Part shown: one piece after another, positions 8,670-18,052 of the stretch
How positions within the stretch are numbered: position 1 is the first letter of the stretch
How the letters are laid out: every line of letters begins with the position of its first letter
Assembly (NCBI RefSeq): GCF_009769385.1
Contig: NZ_VKAB01000015.1
Coordinates: 62,001 to 126,000, forward strand
DNA from: Saccharothrix deserti
GTDB taxonomy: Bacteria > Actinomycetota > Actinomycetes > Mycobacteriales > Pseudonocardiaceae
Direction of reading: 5' to 3'
Length of the DNA stretch: 64,000 nt
Made by a program: the position numbers and the translations under genes
Notes under the pieces: model-generated
What the model was told of the DNA's origin: nothing
The model's input: the letters and a program-made list of their open reading frames with translations, nothing else
The model's database searches: none

Positions 8670-9120
8670 CGTGGTCGCGCGCGCCTTGACGGCGGTGGCG
8701 TGTGCCCTCCTGCTGGCCGGGTGCGGCTCCACGATCACCGGCACCGCACGTCCGCTCCAGGTCACCGACGTGGAGCGGGAACTGGTGACGGGCTACTTCG
8801 CCGACCTCAACGAGGCGGGCGTGCAGGGCACGTCGGAACAGCGTGACCTGCTCAAAGACACCCAGCACCCGGATTTCCGCGACGAGGACTGCCAGCTGCC
8901 CGCGGGCACGATCAGGGTGCAGCCCACCATGTCCACGCTGCGCCTGGACCCGGAGTGGGCGCCGCCCGGCGAGGACGAGCACCCGCGCGGTGTCGTGCTG
9001 GTCGTCGCGGTAACGCTTACCGTGGTGCAAGAGGGCTCCGAGGTCGGCAGCCAGATCGGGTCGCAGCACGTCGTGCTGCTGAACGGCAAGGCTTACGGCT
9101 TCGCCCCTTGCGTCAATTGA
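8662..9120 (+). CDS. Lipoprotein of unknown function
   Basis: A 152-residue protein with a lipobox LLAGC after a short hydrophobic signal, so it is lipid-anchored outside the membrane. The mature part is rich in acidic residues with a few predicted beta strands (VLVVAVTLTVV near residue 112) and a late GFAPC cysteine. GTG 8662 overlaps dusB; GTG 8671 in the same frame is an equally possible start. No domain recognised. Confidence 0.75.
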   Translation: MADVVARALTAVACALLLAGCGSTITGTARPLQVTDVERELVTGYFADLNEAGVQGTSEQRDLLKDTQHPDFRDEDCQLPAGTIRVQPTMSTLRLDPEWAPPGEDEHPRGVVLVVAVTLTVVQEGSEVGSQIGSQHVVLLNGKAYGFAPCVN

Positions 9121-9173
9121 GTCGCGACTGAGCTGCTCGAACACGCTAGGCACACATTGGGACGTGTTGATCA

Positions 9174-9192
9174 CCGAACGTCACTAGTTCGG
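9174..9192. terminator. Short hairpin after the lipoprotein gene
   Basis: CCGAAC and GTTCGG pair perfectly around a 7-nt loop, 54 bp past the lipoprotein stop and upstream of the GGDEF gene. No T-run; it could instead be part of the GGDEF leader. Confidence 0.35.
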
Positions 9193-9300
9193 AGCAGTGC
9201 ACGGTCAACCAGTAGAGGGAAATCCCACTTTGACGCGTCCCACTCGCTCAAGCGTCACCTCGTATCAGACGACACCTTGGCAAGGAGGGAGGTGAGCGCG

Positions 9301-10164
9301 ATGACCGCACTGCGACCCGAGGTCGCCGAGTTCGACAACGACGGCGAGCCCGGAGGGGGCATGCCCGCGTCCGAGAGCGAGGGCACCGGCCTGGTGCAGC
9401 TGCACGAGTCGATCGCCACGCTGCTCGCCTCCAGAGGCCAGTGGCGGCAGGCTTACCAGCACCTCCGGTCCGCGTTCGACCTGGTCTACGCCGACCAGGA
9501 CGACCAGCCGCAGGTGCCCGAGCAGCTGCGCCGGGAGGTCGACCGGCTGCGCCGCGAGCACGCCGAGGCGCGCGAGCAGAGCCTGCGCGACAGCCTCACC
9601 GACAGCTACAACCGCAGATACCTGGACGAGCGACTCCTCGACATGGTCGCCGAGCGCGGTGCCACGGCGTCCGGCCTGGCCATCGCGCTGATCGACCTGG
9701 ACTGGTTCAAGCAGGTGAACGACACGTTCGGGCACCTGCTGGGCGACCGGGTGTTGCAGCGCGTGGTCGAACTGCTCCAGGAAGAGCTGCCGGAGGGCGC
9801 GTTCTGCGCCCGTTACGGCGGCGAGGAGTTCGTCCTCGTGCTACCCGGCCTGGAGGCCGCGCCGGCGGTGGAGTTCGCCGAGTCGGCGCGGTTGCGTGTC
9901 GAGCGTCACGCTTGGGCATCCCTCGCACCGGGTTTGCGAGTGACCGTCAGTATTGGTTTGGCCTATGAGCCGCCCGCCGCGGAGTCGCCGACACGTCCGC
10001 CGGTCGCTCCCGAGCAGCAGCTACTGCGCGCGGACAGCCTCCTGTACACGGCCAAGCAGTCAGGACGCAACGCGGTCGCCTATCGCGAGAACGGCCGCGT
10101 CCGCCTCGCGGGTGCCGCTTCCGGGCGACGCGCGATAGCCGAATCACGGGTCGCCGGTTACTGA
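9301..10164 (+). CDS. GGDEF-domain diguanylate cyclase
   Basis: A 287-residue cytoplasmic protein that should make c-di-GMP from two GTP. The N-terminal 80 residues are helical, with a stretch like a tetratricopeptide or coiled coil (QWRQAYQHLRSAFDLVY). The GGDEF domain follows: DSLTDSYNRRYLDE, IDLDWFKQVND and the active-site RYGGEEF at 171-177. The RxxD inhibitory site normally five residues before GGEEF is absent (PEGA is there instead), so product feedback through that site is not expected. ATG 9301 is set by a strong AAGGAGGGAGG. No membrane segment. Confidence 0.9.
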   Translation: MTALRPEVAEFDNDGEPGGGMPASESEGTGLVQLHESIATLLASRGQWRQAYQHLRSAFDLVYADQDDQPQVPEQLRREVDRLRREHAEAREQSLRDSLTDSYNRRYLDERLLDMVAERGATASGLAIALIDLDWFKQVNDTFGHLLGDRVLQRVVELLQEELPEGAFCARYGGEEFVLVLPGLEAAPAVEFAESARLRVERHAWASLAPGLRVTVSIGLAYEPPAAESPTRPPVAPEQQLLRADSLLYTAKQSGRNAVAYRENGRVRLAGAASGRRAIAESRVAGY

Positions 10165-10374
10165 GACCGGCGGTCAACTCACCCTTTCGGACGTAGCCCG
10201 CTGCGCGTAACTGAGTACTGGCGACCCCTGTATCACCGGGAGTGGTCGTCAGGACTGGCCGTCATCCGTAGTATCGCCAAGGCAAGTGACACGCCGTTGG
10301 TGCAACCAATGTGTCCTTGCTGTCGTCAACTCGTGATGACGACCGACTAATGACCGAAGCTGAAGGGAGACCGG

Positions 10375-13300
10375 GTGCCCGACGAGCCCCGCCGTGGCGG
10401 CCCCGGACCCGGAGGTGACCAGGCCCCGCAGGAAGACCAGTCGACCGGCCGTCGCCGCAGGTCTCTGGACGGTGGCGGGCTGAGCGTGTCCGAACTGCTG
10501 GAGCAGCACAGCCGCACGAACCTCCCGCGCCCGGTCCCACCCGGTCCGTCGGACACCGGCAGGCGCGCCGCGCCCGAGCCAGAGCCGCCCCGCAGACCCG
10601 CGCCGCCCTCGAACGGCCGCGCCCCGGAGAGCACCGGCCGACGCGCCGCCCCGGAGCCGCCGCCGCGCAGGCAGGCTCCGCCACCGGACTACGCCGCACC
10701 GTCACCCGAGGACACCGGCACCCGACCGAGGCCGACGAACGGCGCGCCGCCCGTGGGCAGGCGTTCCGCCGCACCGCCGCCGTCGAACGACTACTTCGCC
10801 CCGGCGGGTGAGGGCACCGGCACCCGGACGCCGCGCCCCCTGCCGGAGGACGGCCGCCGCCGTGCCGAGGAACCGGGCCAGGTACGCCCCGGTGACGCCG
10901 GTGGACGGCGCTTCGCCGAGGACCGACGCCCCGCGAACGGCTACGCGGGACGACCGGACGAGGTCGCCCCCGGGCGTCCCGCACCCGGAGCGGGCCCGCG
11001 CCCCGAGGTACCCGGCGAGGCGAGCAGGCGCTTTCCCGCCAACGGCCGGCCACACCCCGAAGGCGGCCCGCGGCGTCCCGACGACCTGGACAACCCGCAG
11101 GACCCGACCGCGGCACCGCGACGGTCCGCCGACGGCACCGGCAGGCGTCCGCGCCCGGACCTCCCCGGCGCCGCGCCGGGTCGACGGCTCCCCGACGGCA
11201 GCGGACCGCGCCAGCGCCCGGAAGACCTCGCCCCTGACACACCTCGGCGTTCGGCCGAGGGCGGCGTGCCACTGGTCGACGGCCCGCGCGGCACTGGTCC
11301 GCGCCAGCGTCCCGAAGACCTGGTCGACGGCCCGCGCCAGCGTCCCGACAACCTCGACGGTCCGCGTCGACCGGCCGACGGCACGGGCCGGCGCGCCCGA
11401 CCGGACGATGTCGGCGCGCCGGGCCACCGGGCCGCCGAAGGTGCACCGGAAGGCATCGGTCGACGACTCTCGGAAGGCCCGCGTCCCGGTGAGCACACCG
11501 GCCAGCGCCCGCACCCCGGCATCCCGGGTGCGGACGGTCCCCGTACCAACCAACGCCCGCGGCCCGAAGACCTGGCCGACCCCCGCCGTCTCGCGGACGG
11601 CCCGCAGCCGGGTCTGCCGATCGAGGACCCGACCGGACGTCGGCCCCACGGCAGCGGCCCGCGCCGGCCGGCCGAGAACCTGCCCGGCGCACCGATCGAC
11701 GACGCCGGTCGGCCACGTCGCCTAGCCGAAGGCCCTCCCGGCGCTCCACTCGAAGACCTCAACGGCCGCCGTCCCGATGGCAGCGGCCCCCGTCGCCTCG
11801 CCGACGGTCCGCCGAGCGGCCCGATCGACGGCAACGGCCCACGACGCCTCGCCGAAGGCCCACCCAGCGGCCCCATCGACGGCAACGGCCCACGACGCCT
11901 CGCCGAAGGCCCACCCAGCGGCCCCATCGACGGCAACGGCCCACGACGCCTCGCCGAAGGCCCACCCAGCGGCCCCATCGACGGCAACGGCCCGAGGCCG
12001 GCCGGTGACGCAACCGGTCGGAGGTTCCTCGAGGAGAGCGCCGCCGCGCTCGACCAGGCCCCGCCCGTCATCGCCGACCGCCTCGGCGCCGGAGGCCCGG
12101 AGCCGCGCGAGGCCATCGACCCGGCCAGCCTCACCACCGAGATGGAGGCCATCAGCGACGACGTCAAGAAACGTCGCGAGGTCGACCACACGCTGGCCCG
12201 CTTCTCCGCCGTCCACGACGAACTGGCCGAGCAGGAGCGCCTGCGCAAGGAACGCCGCCAGAAGCTCATGCCGTGGAAGGCCGACCACGACGAGGACGCC
12301 ACCGAGTTCGCGTCACCGGTCGACGTCCCGGACGACGACGACACCCCGCGCCGCCGCGTCCGCACGGCCAAGCACAGCAAGATCGTGCGCACGGTCAAGG
12401 TCGTCGCGCTGACCGCCGCCGTCCTGGTGTTCGTGTCGACCGGCCTCGGCTGGGGCGCGATGCTCTACATCGACAGCAAGATCACCGAGATCGAAGCGCT
12501 GGGCACGAACTCCGAGGCGGTGCACCAGGCGGAGAAGCAGCTCGGCGACGAGAACTTCCTCATCGTCGGCTCGGACACCCGCGCGGGCGCCAAGCCGGAG
12601 GACGGCGTCGGCGACGCGAAGTCCGAGGAGGGCGCGCGCTCGGACGTGCTGATGCTCGCGCACATCCCGGCCGACCGGAAGCGCATGGTCGTCGTCTCCG
12701 TGCCGCGCGACCTCCTGATCACCCGCCCGGCGTGCGAGGACTGGGACCCCGACACAGGCCAGTACACCGGCACCCAGCTCGCCCCCCAAGAGGACGTGAA
12801 GGCCAACACGCCCTACGCGGACGGCGGGCCGAAGTGCGTCAGCAAGTTCATGACCGAGCTGACCGGCCTGGAGATCAACCACTTCATCAGCGTCGACTTC
12901 AACGGCTTCAAGGGCATGGTCGACGCCATCGGCACCGTCGAGGTGTGCGTGTCGCAGCCGATGAAGGACGACCAGCTGGGCGTCATCTTCGACAAGGCGG
13001 GCAAGTTCCAGATCGACGGCAACAAGGCGCTGGACTACGTGCGGGCCCGCAAGGTCGACGGCACGAGCAAGACCGACTTCGACCGCGTCACGCGGCAGCA
13101 GAAGTTCCTGTCGGCGTTGCTGCGCAAGGCGTTGTCGTCCGAGATCCTGCTGAACCCGGGCAAGCTCAACGCGTTCCTCAACGCCTTCGCCGCGTCGACC
13201 GTCGGTCAGAACATCGGCGTGAACGACATGCTCACGCTCGCGCAGTCGTTGCAGAGCCTGGAAGCGGGCCGGGTCACCTTCGTCACCATCCCGCACGTGA

Positions 13301-13869
13301 CGGAGGAAGGTCCGACGCTGGACCCCGGCGACAACCTGGAGCGGTTGAAGGAAGCCGACACCAAGGCGTTGTTCCAGGCGATCATCGACGGCACGCCGCT
13401 GCCGGACGAGAAGGCCGCGGACACGACGGCGCCGGACCCGAACCAGACCCAGGCGACCACCACGACACCGGCCGGCCCCAAGCAGGGCAAGGTCATCGAC
13501 CACAAGGGCCTGAAGATCCAGGTGCGCAACGGCGACCCGGACTACGACGGCGCGGCGGGCATCGCCGAGAACGCGTTGGAGGAACTGGGCTACGACGTGG
13601 TCAGCGCCGGTAACGCCCCGGCCACCGACAAGACCGTCGTCAGGTACGGGATCGGCGGTGAGGACGCCGCAGCGACGCTCGCGTCCTCGGTGCCGAGCGC
13701 GACGCTGGTGTTCGACGTGGCCATGGGCGGTGCGGTGCAGCTGGTGATCGGCTCCGACTGGAACGAGGAGATCAACGCCCCGCAAGGGGGGGGCGGCGCC
13801 GATCCGGGCAAGACGGCACCGCCCCCGGACCTGGACGTGGTGAACGCCGCACAGGACCCCTGTGCCTGA
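10375..13869 (+). CDS. LytR-CpsA-Psr (LCP) family cell-wall ligase with giant disordered N-terminus and LytR_C domain
   Basis: A 1164-residue protein. Residues 1 to about 670 are Pro/Arg/Gly/Asp-rich, repetitive and surely disordered and cytoplasmic. One transmembrane helix (about 674-700) is followed by the extracellular LCP catalytic domain (about 725-930), with GSDTRAG, SVPRDLLI, and the Arg-containing DYVRARK strand that binds polyprenyl pyrophosphate. A C-terminal LytR_C domain (about 1040-1140, starting IQVRNGDPDYDG) ends the protein. LCP enzymes transfer teichoic acid, arabinogalactan or polysaccharide chains to peptidoglycan. Usual LCP proteins have 350-550 residues, so the cytoplasmic tail is exceptional. 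GTG 10375 follows AAGGGAG. Confidence 0.92.
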   Translation: MPDEPRRGGPGPGGDQAPQEDQSTGRRRRSLDGGGLSVSELLEQHSRTNLPRPVPPGPSDTGRRAAPEPEPPRRPAPPSNGRAPESTGRRAAPEPPPRRQAPPPDYAAPSPEDTGTRPRPTNGAPPVGRRSAAPPPSNDYFAPAGEGTGTRTPRPLPEDGRRRAEEPGQVRPGDAGGRRFAEDRRPANGYAGRPDEVAPGRPAPGAGPRPEVPGEASRRFPANGRPHPEGGPRRPDDLDNPQDPTAAPRRSADGTGRRPRPDLPGAAPGRRLPDGSGPRQRPEDLAPDTPRRSAEGGVPLVDGPRGTGPRQRPEDLVDGPRQRPDNLDGPRRPADGTGRRARPDDVGAPGHRAAEGAPEGIGRRLSEGPRPGEHTGQRPHPGIPGADGPRTNQRPRPEDLADPRRLADGPQPGLPIEDPTGRRPHGSGPRRPAENLPGAPIDDAGRPRRLAEGPPGAPLEDLNGRRPDGSGPRRLADGPPSGPIDGNGPRRLAEGPPSGPIDGNGPRRLAEGPPSGPIDGNGPRRLAEGPPSGPIDGNGPRPAGDATGRRFLEESAAALDQAPPVIADRLGAGGPEPREAIDPASLTTEMEAISDDVKKRREVDHTLARFSAVHDELAEQERLRKERRQKLMPWKADHDEDATEFASPVDVPDDDDTPRRRVRTAKHSKIVRTVKVVALTAAVLVFVSTGLGWGAMLYIDSKITEIEALGTNSEAVHQAEKQLGDENFLIVGSDTRAGAKPEDGVGDAKSEEGARSDVLMLAHIPADRKRMVVVSVPRDLLITRPACEDWDPDTGQYTGTQLAPQEDVKANTPYADGGPKCVSKFMTELTGLEINHFISVDFNGFKGMVDAIGTVEVCVSQPMKDDQLGVIFDKAGKFQIDGNKALDYVRARKVDGTSKTDFDRVTRQQKFLSALLRKALSSEILLNPGKLNAFLNAFAASTVGQNIGVNDMLTLAQSLQSLEAGRVTFVTIPHVTEEGPTLDPGDNLERLKEADTKALFQAIIDGTPLPDEKAADTTAPDPNQTQATTTTPAGPKQGKVIDHKGLKIQVRNGDPDYDGAAGIAENALEELGYDVVSAGNAPATDKTVVRYGIGGEDAAATLASSVPSATLVFDVAMGGAVQLVIGSDWNEEINAPQGGGGADPGKTAPPPDLDVVNAAQDPCA
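11791..11994 (+). repeat. Four tandem 51-bp units inside the LCP gene
   Basis: Four in-frame copies of a 17-residue unit RRLAEGPPSGPIDGNGP (residues 473-540; the first copy has D for E). The second, third and fourth DNA copies are virtually identical over 51 bp, including third codon positions, so the array expanded recently. Degenerate versions of the same unit extend upstream. Confidence 0.95.
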
Positions 13870-13887
13870 GACCGACTGGACGTCTTG

Positions 13888-13909
13888 GGTTCATCACGGG
13901 TTCACCAGG
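13888..13909 (+). promoter_or_regulatory. PHO box upstream of phoU
   Basis: Two adjoining 11-nt direct repeats, GGTTCATCACG and GGTTCACCAGG, match the direct-repeat unit of the actinobacterial PhoP-binding PHO box (G/T-TTCA-rich units). They end 41 bp before the phoU ATG on the same strand, so phosphate-starvation control of phoU is expected. The PhoP regulator itself is not in the window. Confidence 0.8.
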
Positions 13910-13950
13910 GCGGGTCGCTACCGCGATGACCCGCACGTAGGCTGACGCCC

Positions 13951-14619
13951 ATGCGTGAGGCCTACCACGACCAGCTCGGACACCTCGCCGACCAACTCGC
14001 GGACATGTGCGGGAAGGCCGGCGACGCCATGGAGCGCGCGACCTCCGCGTTGCTCGGGGCGGACCTCGCCCTCGCCGAGCAGGTGATCGGCGACGACTCC
14101 AAGATCGACGACATGCGCGCCGACATCGAGGAGCAGGCGTACGCGCTGCTGGCGCTGCAGGCTCCCGTCGCCACGGACCTGCGCGTCGTGCTCGCGGTGA
14201 TCCACGCGGCCGAGAGCGTGGAGCGGATGGGCGACCTGGCGCTGCACGTGGCCAAGGCCGCGCGGCGCAGGCACCCGAACCCGGTGCTGCCGGACACGGT
14301 ACGGCCGTACTTCGCCGAGATGGGCCGCATCGCGGTGGAGCTGGCGCGTGAGGCGACCGACATCATCCGCACCCAGGACGTGAAGCGGGCGCGGTCGCTG
14401 GAGGACGCCGACGACGCGATGGACGACCTGCACCGGCACCTGTTCACGGTGATCATGGACAAGGACTGGGCGCACGGCGTGCCGTCGGCGGTCGACACCA
14501 CGCTGCTCGGCCGGTTCTACGAGCGGTTCGCCGACCACTCGGTGTCGGTGGCCAAGCGCACCGTCTTCGTGGTGACCGGGCGGATGCCCGGCTACGGCAC
14601 CACCACCGAAACGCCCTAG
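13951..14619 (+). CDS. phoU: Phosphate signalling protein PhoU
   Basis: A 222-residue all-helical protein of two PhoU repeats, each with the metal-binding E/D-rich helix. The first shows [18 protein letters not shown] (about 84-101), the second [20 protein letters not shown] (about 183-202). PhoU connects the Pst transporter to the PhoR kinase and restrains phosphate uptake. It has its own PHO box, and the pst genes lie 3.4 kb away on the other strand with an ESX-accessory operon in between. The stop overlaps the tail of the converging EspG-like gene by 4 nt. Confidence 0.95.
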   Translation: MREAYHDQLGHLADQLADMCGKAGDAMERATSALLGADLALAEQVIGDDSKIDDMRADIEEQAYALLALQAPVATDLRVVLAVIHAAESVERMGDLALHVAKAARRRHPNPVLPDTVRPYFAEMGRIAVELAREATDIIRTQDVKRARSLEDADDAMDDLHRHLFTVIMDKDWAHGVPSAVDTTLLGRFYERFADHSVSVAKRTVFVVTGRMPGYGTTTETP

Positions 14620-15416
14620 TTGTTGAGCAGGCCGTTCAGCTCCTGCGCGAGCTGGGCGGCGATGCGCGCGTTGTCGGCGGGGGCGTGGGTGAGCCACTTG
14701 CGGCCGTCCTGCCCCTGCCGCGTCTGCGACATGTAGCGGCCCTGGTCGTTGTCGAACCAGGCGACCTGCGGTGCCCGCTGCTCCCGGCCGTGCCTGCCGC
14801 GCACCGTGACGCCGAACTGGCCGGCGCGCAGGCGCGGGCGTTCGAACACGGCTTCCAGGGCGCGAACCTGCGTGGACGCGGTGGAGCGCGGTGCCATGGC
14901 CTGGGTGAAGGTGGCGTTGCCGAAGTCGTCGTCCCGGCGCGGCGGTGGCGGCGGTGCGGACGAGGGCATCGGCACCGTGATCGACTGACCGGGGCCCGGC
15001 CGTGAGCCGGGGACGAGGTCGACGATCGTGCGCAGCAGGGCGGGCGAGCGCATCAGGTCGACCTTGATCTGCCGGTCGTCCATCACCGCGAGCGCCGCGT
15101 TCTCACCGACCGCGCCGCCGCGCGCCAGCAGCTGGCGTTCGACGTTGCGCGGGTCGAGCGAGGCGACGGCGTTGAGGGAGAAGTCGAAGCGGACCAGCAG
15201 GGTGAGCGCTTCCTCCACCTCGGGCGCGACCCGGCCGCGATTGGCCAGGCCGCGCGACTCCAGATCGCGGTAGACGGCGTTGCGGATGCCGCGCCGCTCG
15301 TCGATCGTCTGCCCGAGGTAGGGGAATTCGAACGGGTAGGGACGGCTGCCGAGCTTCAGGTCTTCCCAGAGCATGTCGGCCGCCGCGTGGGACAGGGCGA
15401 ACGAGAACACGCTCAC
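14616..15416 (-). CDS. ESX secretion-associated protein, EspG family
   Basis: 266 residues with the EspG fold hallmarks: a short N-terminal strand-helix, [19 protein letters not shown], a central charged linker ([13 protein letters not shown]) and a C-terminal [14 protein letters not shown] strand pair. EspG proteins are cytosolic chaperones that bind the tip of PPE proteins and keep them soluble until type VII secretion. GTG 15416 overlaps the stop of the PPE-like gene (GTGA), so chaperone and client are coupled. Last gene of a four-gene operon. Confidence 0.85.
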   Translation of the reverse strand: MSVFSFALSHAAADMLWEDLKLGSRPYPFEFPYLGQTIDERRGIRNAVYRDLESRGLANRGRVAPEVEEALTLLVRFDFSLNAVASLDPRNVERQLLARGGAVGENAALAVMDDRQIKVDLMRSPALLRTIVDLVPGSRPGPGQSITVPMPSSAPPPPPRRDDDFGNATFTQAMAPRSTASTQVRALEAVFERPRLRAGQFGVTVRGRHGREQRAPQVAWFDNDQGRYMSQTRQGQDGRKWLTHAPADNARIAAQLAQELNGLLNN

Positions 15417-16912
15417 CCGCCGATGACCGGCGGAGCGACCATGGTGCCGTCGCCGAAGACGTCCTCGGTCTCCACGAGGTACGACGCGGCCTTGTGCTCC
15501 TTGTCCTCGTCACCCTGACCGCGGGCGCCACCGGCACCGGCGCCCATACCGGCACCCATGCCCGCCGCGCCACCGCGACCCGCCGCACCGGCGCCGGCGA
15601 GGCCACCGCTGCCGCCGGGACCGAAGCCACCGGAGCCGGACCGAGCGGTCTCACCGAGCGTGCCCGCGCTACCGCCGGGGCCGAAGCCACCGCCACCCAT
15701 GCCACCGCGACCGGCCGCGGCCATGCCGCCGGGGCCTCGGCCACCCTCCATACCGCCACCGCCGGGTCCGCGACCAACGGGCCCGTTCTGCCCGCCGCGT
15801 CCACCGGGCGGCACGGTCTGCCGTCCACCGGGCGGGGTGCCGGGCGGGTAGAGCCCGGGACCGCCGGGCGGGTAGAGGCCGTTGCCGCCGCCGGGGGGCA
15901 CGTTGGTGTTGCCGCCGCCAGTGCCGGGCAGGTTCGTGTTGCCACCGCCGGGACCGTTCCAGCCGGACTGGTTGGTGTTGCCACCACTGGTGCCGCTGGG
16001 GACGCTGAAGTCGCCCATACCGGTGCCGGTACCCGTCCCGGTGCCGCTGGGGATGGTCGGCCGGCCGCCGATCTGCCCCGTGCCGGTCTGGTTCGAGTCA
16101 CCCGTGCCGCCGCCGCTGTCCATGGGCGGGGGCGGGGAGAAGGCGGGCATGGTGGAGCCCGACTCCTGGAAGCTCGTGGACATGGTCGTCATGACCTCAG
16201 CCGCCCGTTCGTGGGCCTGCTGCTTCTCCTCGAACTTCTGCTCGATCTGGTTGATCGTGTCGGCCCACTTGAAGGGGTTGGGCTCGGAGAAGAACATCTT
16301 GTAGGCGTCGCCGGTGCTGAACTGGACCGGTTCGGGCATCGAGTTCTTCGCCTGCTCGGCGGCGGTGCTCTGGGTGTAGAGCTTGTTACCGGTGAGCTGC
16401 GCGCCCTGAGCGGCGTTGCCGGACCAGGTGGCGACGTTGGTGAAGTAGCCCTGAGCCGACTCCGCCGCCGCGCCCTGCCAGGCGCCCTTGCTGGCGGCGG
16501 TGGCGTTGGTCAGGTTGGTCTGCAACTCCGCCAGCGTGTTGCCGATCTTGGTCCAGGCCTCGCCCTGCTCGTTGGCGGTGCTCGGCGCCATGTTGTCGGT
16601 GACCATGGCCTTGAGAGCGTTGTGGTCGTAGCCCATGTAGTGGGACCCGGCGGGCGAGAGCGGCGGGCGGTAGTTCTCCACCACCTGCTCGAGTTGCTTC
16701 TCCTGATTGGCCTGGTACTGCGCCGATTGCTGCTTGTAGCGCGCGTAGTCGGCGATGGTCTCGAACATGCCGAATAGGCCGGGATTATCCCGTTGCCCCT
16801 GCTCGAACTCAGCACGCAGCGCGGCCTCGTTCTCACCGGCGTAGGTGACCTGGGTCGCCTGGCTGTTCTGCGGCGGCTGCGAGTACGGCGGCTGCGAGTT
16901 CGGCGGCGTCAC
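15413..16912 (-). CDS. PPE-like type VII secretion substrate with Gly/Pro-rich tail
   Basis: A 499-residue protein. Residues about 90-260 are a helical PPE/WXG100-like hairpin (TKIGNTLAELQTNLTNA, then GAWQGAAAESAQGYF, where W-x-G marks the turn). Then comes a 180-residue tail dominated by Gly, Pro and Asn, ending in a conserved-looking SYLVETEDVFGDG and PPVIGG. The tail would extend from the cell surface. Its chaperone EspG follows immediately. GTG 16912 is preceded by AGGGGGGAG. No ESX core genes (EccB-E) are present in the window, so it must use a distant secretion system. Confidence 0.8.
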   Translation of the reverse strand: MTPPNSQPPYSQPPQNSQATQVTYAGENEAALRAEFEQGQRDNPGLFGMFETIADYARYKQQSAQYQANQEKQLEQVVENYRPPLSPAGSHYMGYDHNALKAMVTDNMAPSTANEQGEAWTKIGNTLAELQTNLTNATAASKGAWQGAAAESAQGYFTNVATWSGNAAQGAQLTGNKLYTQSTAAEQAKNSMPEPVQFSTGDAYKMFFSEPNPFKWADTINQIEQKFEEKQQAHERAAEVMTTMSTSFQESGSTMPAFSPPPPMDSGGGTGDSNQTGTGQIGGRPTIPSGTGTGTGTGMGDFSVPSGTSGGNTNQSGWNGPGGGNTNLPGTGGGNTNVPPGGGNGLYPPGGPGLYPPGTPPGGRQTVPPGGRGGQNGPVGRGPGGGGMEGGRGPGGMAAAGRGGMGGGGFGPGGSAGTLGETARSGSGGFGPGGSGGLAGAGAAGRGGAAGMGAGMGAGAGGARGQGDEDKEHKAASYLVETEDVFGDGTMVAPPVIGG

Positions 16913-16930
16913 GACGTTCTCCCCCCTGGG

Positions 16931-17473
16931 TTACTTCGGCAGCTTCGGTTCGATTGCGGTAGCGACCTTGGTCACGGCGTCGCACGAGTCAGCCTGCGAG
17001 TTGTTCGAGGAGCCAACGACGTCGACCCTCGACGTGGCGGTGACCTCTACCGCGATGAGGCACGACTCATCGGTGGTGGATCCCTTGAGCATCGTGGCTT
17101 TGCGAGAGCCGACAGTGGTGCTCGACACCTCGCCGGTGGTGGTGACCACGTCAGCGAGCCCCTTGTCGGGCCAGATCTGGAGCGCCACTGATGTGGTCGG
17201 GGAGAACTCCGCGTCGCACTTGTCAGCGTCATCAGGCGTGATCTCGGTCAGGTTCAACTGGGGGGCCACCGCGTTCAGAGCCCCACACGTGTCGAAGTCC
17301 GCCAGCGAGCCACCACCGGTAGACGGCTTGGTGCTCGTGGTGTCCGAGGTCTGTTCGGTCGGCGTGGACCCGGTAGTTCCCGGCGTGGCGGTTCCCCCCG
17401 TAGTGCAGCCGGTTGCAACCGCGCCGAACACCGTCAACGCCAGTACGACGCGAGCCGACAATCCCTTGATCAA
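16931..17473 (-). CDS. DUF3558-type lipoprotein
   Basis: 180 residues, lipobox VATGC near residue 23, a Thr/Ser/Pro-rich linker, then the DUF3558-like domain with FDTCGALNAVAPQL and conserved cysteines (C63, C86, and the late SLIAVEV and ADSCDAV region). DUF3558 lipoproteins are common in mycobacteria and Pseudonocardiales, often beside ESX accessory genes; their role is unknown. TTG 17473 is taken as start because GGTGGAG lies 4-5 nt upstream. Confidence 0.8.
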   Translation of the reverse strand: MIKGLSARVVLALTVFGAVATGCTTGGTATPGTTGSTPTEQTSDTTSTKPSTGGGSLADFDTCGALNAVAPQLNLTEITPDDADKCDAEFSPTTSVALQIWPDKGLADVVTTTGEVSSTTVGSRKATMLKGSTTDESCLIAVEVTATSRVDVVGSSNNSQADSCDAVTKVATAIEPKLPK

Positions 17474-17485
17474 CTGTCTCCACCC

Positions 17486-17887
17486 TCAGTAGCGTTTGTA
17501 GGTGCTCGCGTTCGAGCTGTCGACCTCGCGATAGTTCTCGATCGCCTTCTGGAGCGCCTGGCGGGCCTCGTCCAACGCGGACCTCAACTGCTTGACCGCG
17601 GGAATGATTCCGGTTGTGCCAGCTCCGCCGTGCGCGCCGTCCTGGTTATAACGGGCCATCGCGACGGCATCGGGACTGGTGCCCAGTTTCGTCTGCTGGC
17701 TGAGGACCTGCAGGTCGATGTCGAGCTTGCGCAGGTCCTTCTCCGCGGCGTCGATCGCCTTCAAGTACTCCTGAGCGCCAGCCTCGCTGATGGCGAACGA
17801 GCCAGACTCGGCGGCCTGCTTCAAGCCCACCATGTTGGCCGTCATAGCTTGCATGGACTGTGCGCTCCACGCACCTTCCGCCGCCAC
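17486..17887 (-). CDS. Small helical ESX-associated (WXG100-like) protein
   Basis: 133 residues, nearly all helical: an early GAWSAQSMQAMTANMVGLKQ helix, an EAGAQEYLKAIDAAEKDLRKL helix, then a second hairpin QLRSALDEARQALQKAIENY. The size and position as first gene of the PPE/EspG operon suggest a WXG100-like partner or substrate, though the turn motif is not canonical. A TTG-started version from 17917 is possible, but GTG 17887 has GGGGG at the right distance. Confidence 0.65.
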   Translation of the reverse strand: MAAEGAWSAQSMQAMTANMVGLKQAAESGSFAISEAGAQEYLKAIDAAEKDLRKLDIDLQVLSQQTKLGTSPDAVAMARYNQDGAHGGAGTTGIIPAVKQLRSALDEARQALQKAIENYREVDSSNASTYKRY

Positions 17888-18000
17888 GGTTACCCCCTGC
17901 GAGTCTGCCGATCCCAACGGTCACGGTACCCCCGAACGGAGGACCATGTCTCGATTTTGACGGCACCGACAGGTGTCCGGTTCCACACTCACCCGAACGC

Positions 18001-18037
18001 GCGAGAGCCCTCCCACCGCAGGTGGGAGGGCTCTCGC
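18001..18037. terminator. Strong hairpin terminator
   Basis: A perfect 17-bp stem (GCGAGAGCCCTCCCACC and its complement) with a GCA loop. It lies between the start of the ESX operon and the 3-prime end of the pst operon, both on the minus strand, so it terminates the pst transcript 16 bp past the pstB stop. Confidence 0.9.
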
Positions 18038-18052
18038 ACACAGACCAGGTGA

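Noticed and set aside
9121..9300. Possible c-di-GMP riboswitch ahead of the GGDEF gene
   Set aside because: The leader has one small hairpin but none of the GEMM core sequences.
11791..11994. CRISPR-like array
   Set aside because: Units are contiguous 51-bp coding repeats in frame, with no unique spacers.
12313..13785. 490-residue minus-strand frame within the LCP gene
   Set aside because: Shadow of the LCP catalytic domain, which has clear motifs on the plus strand.
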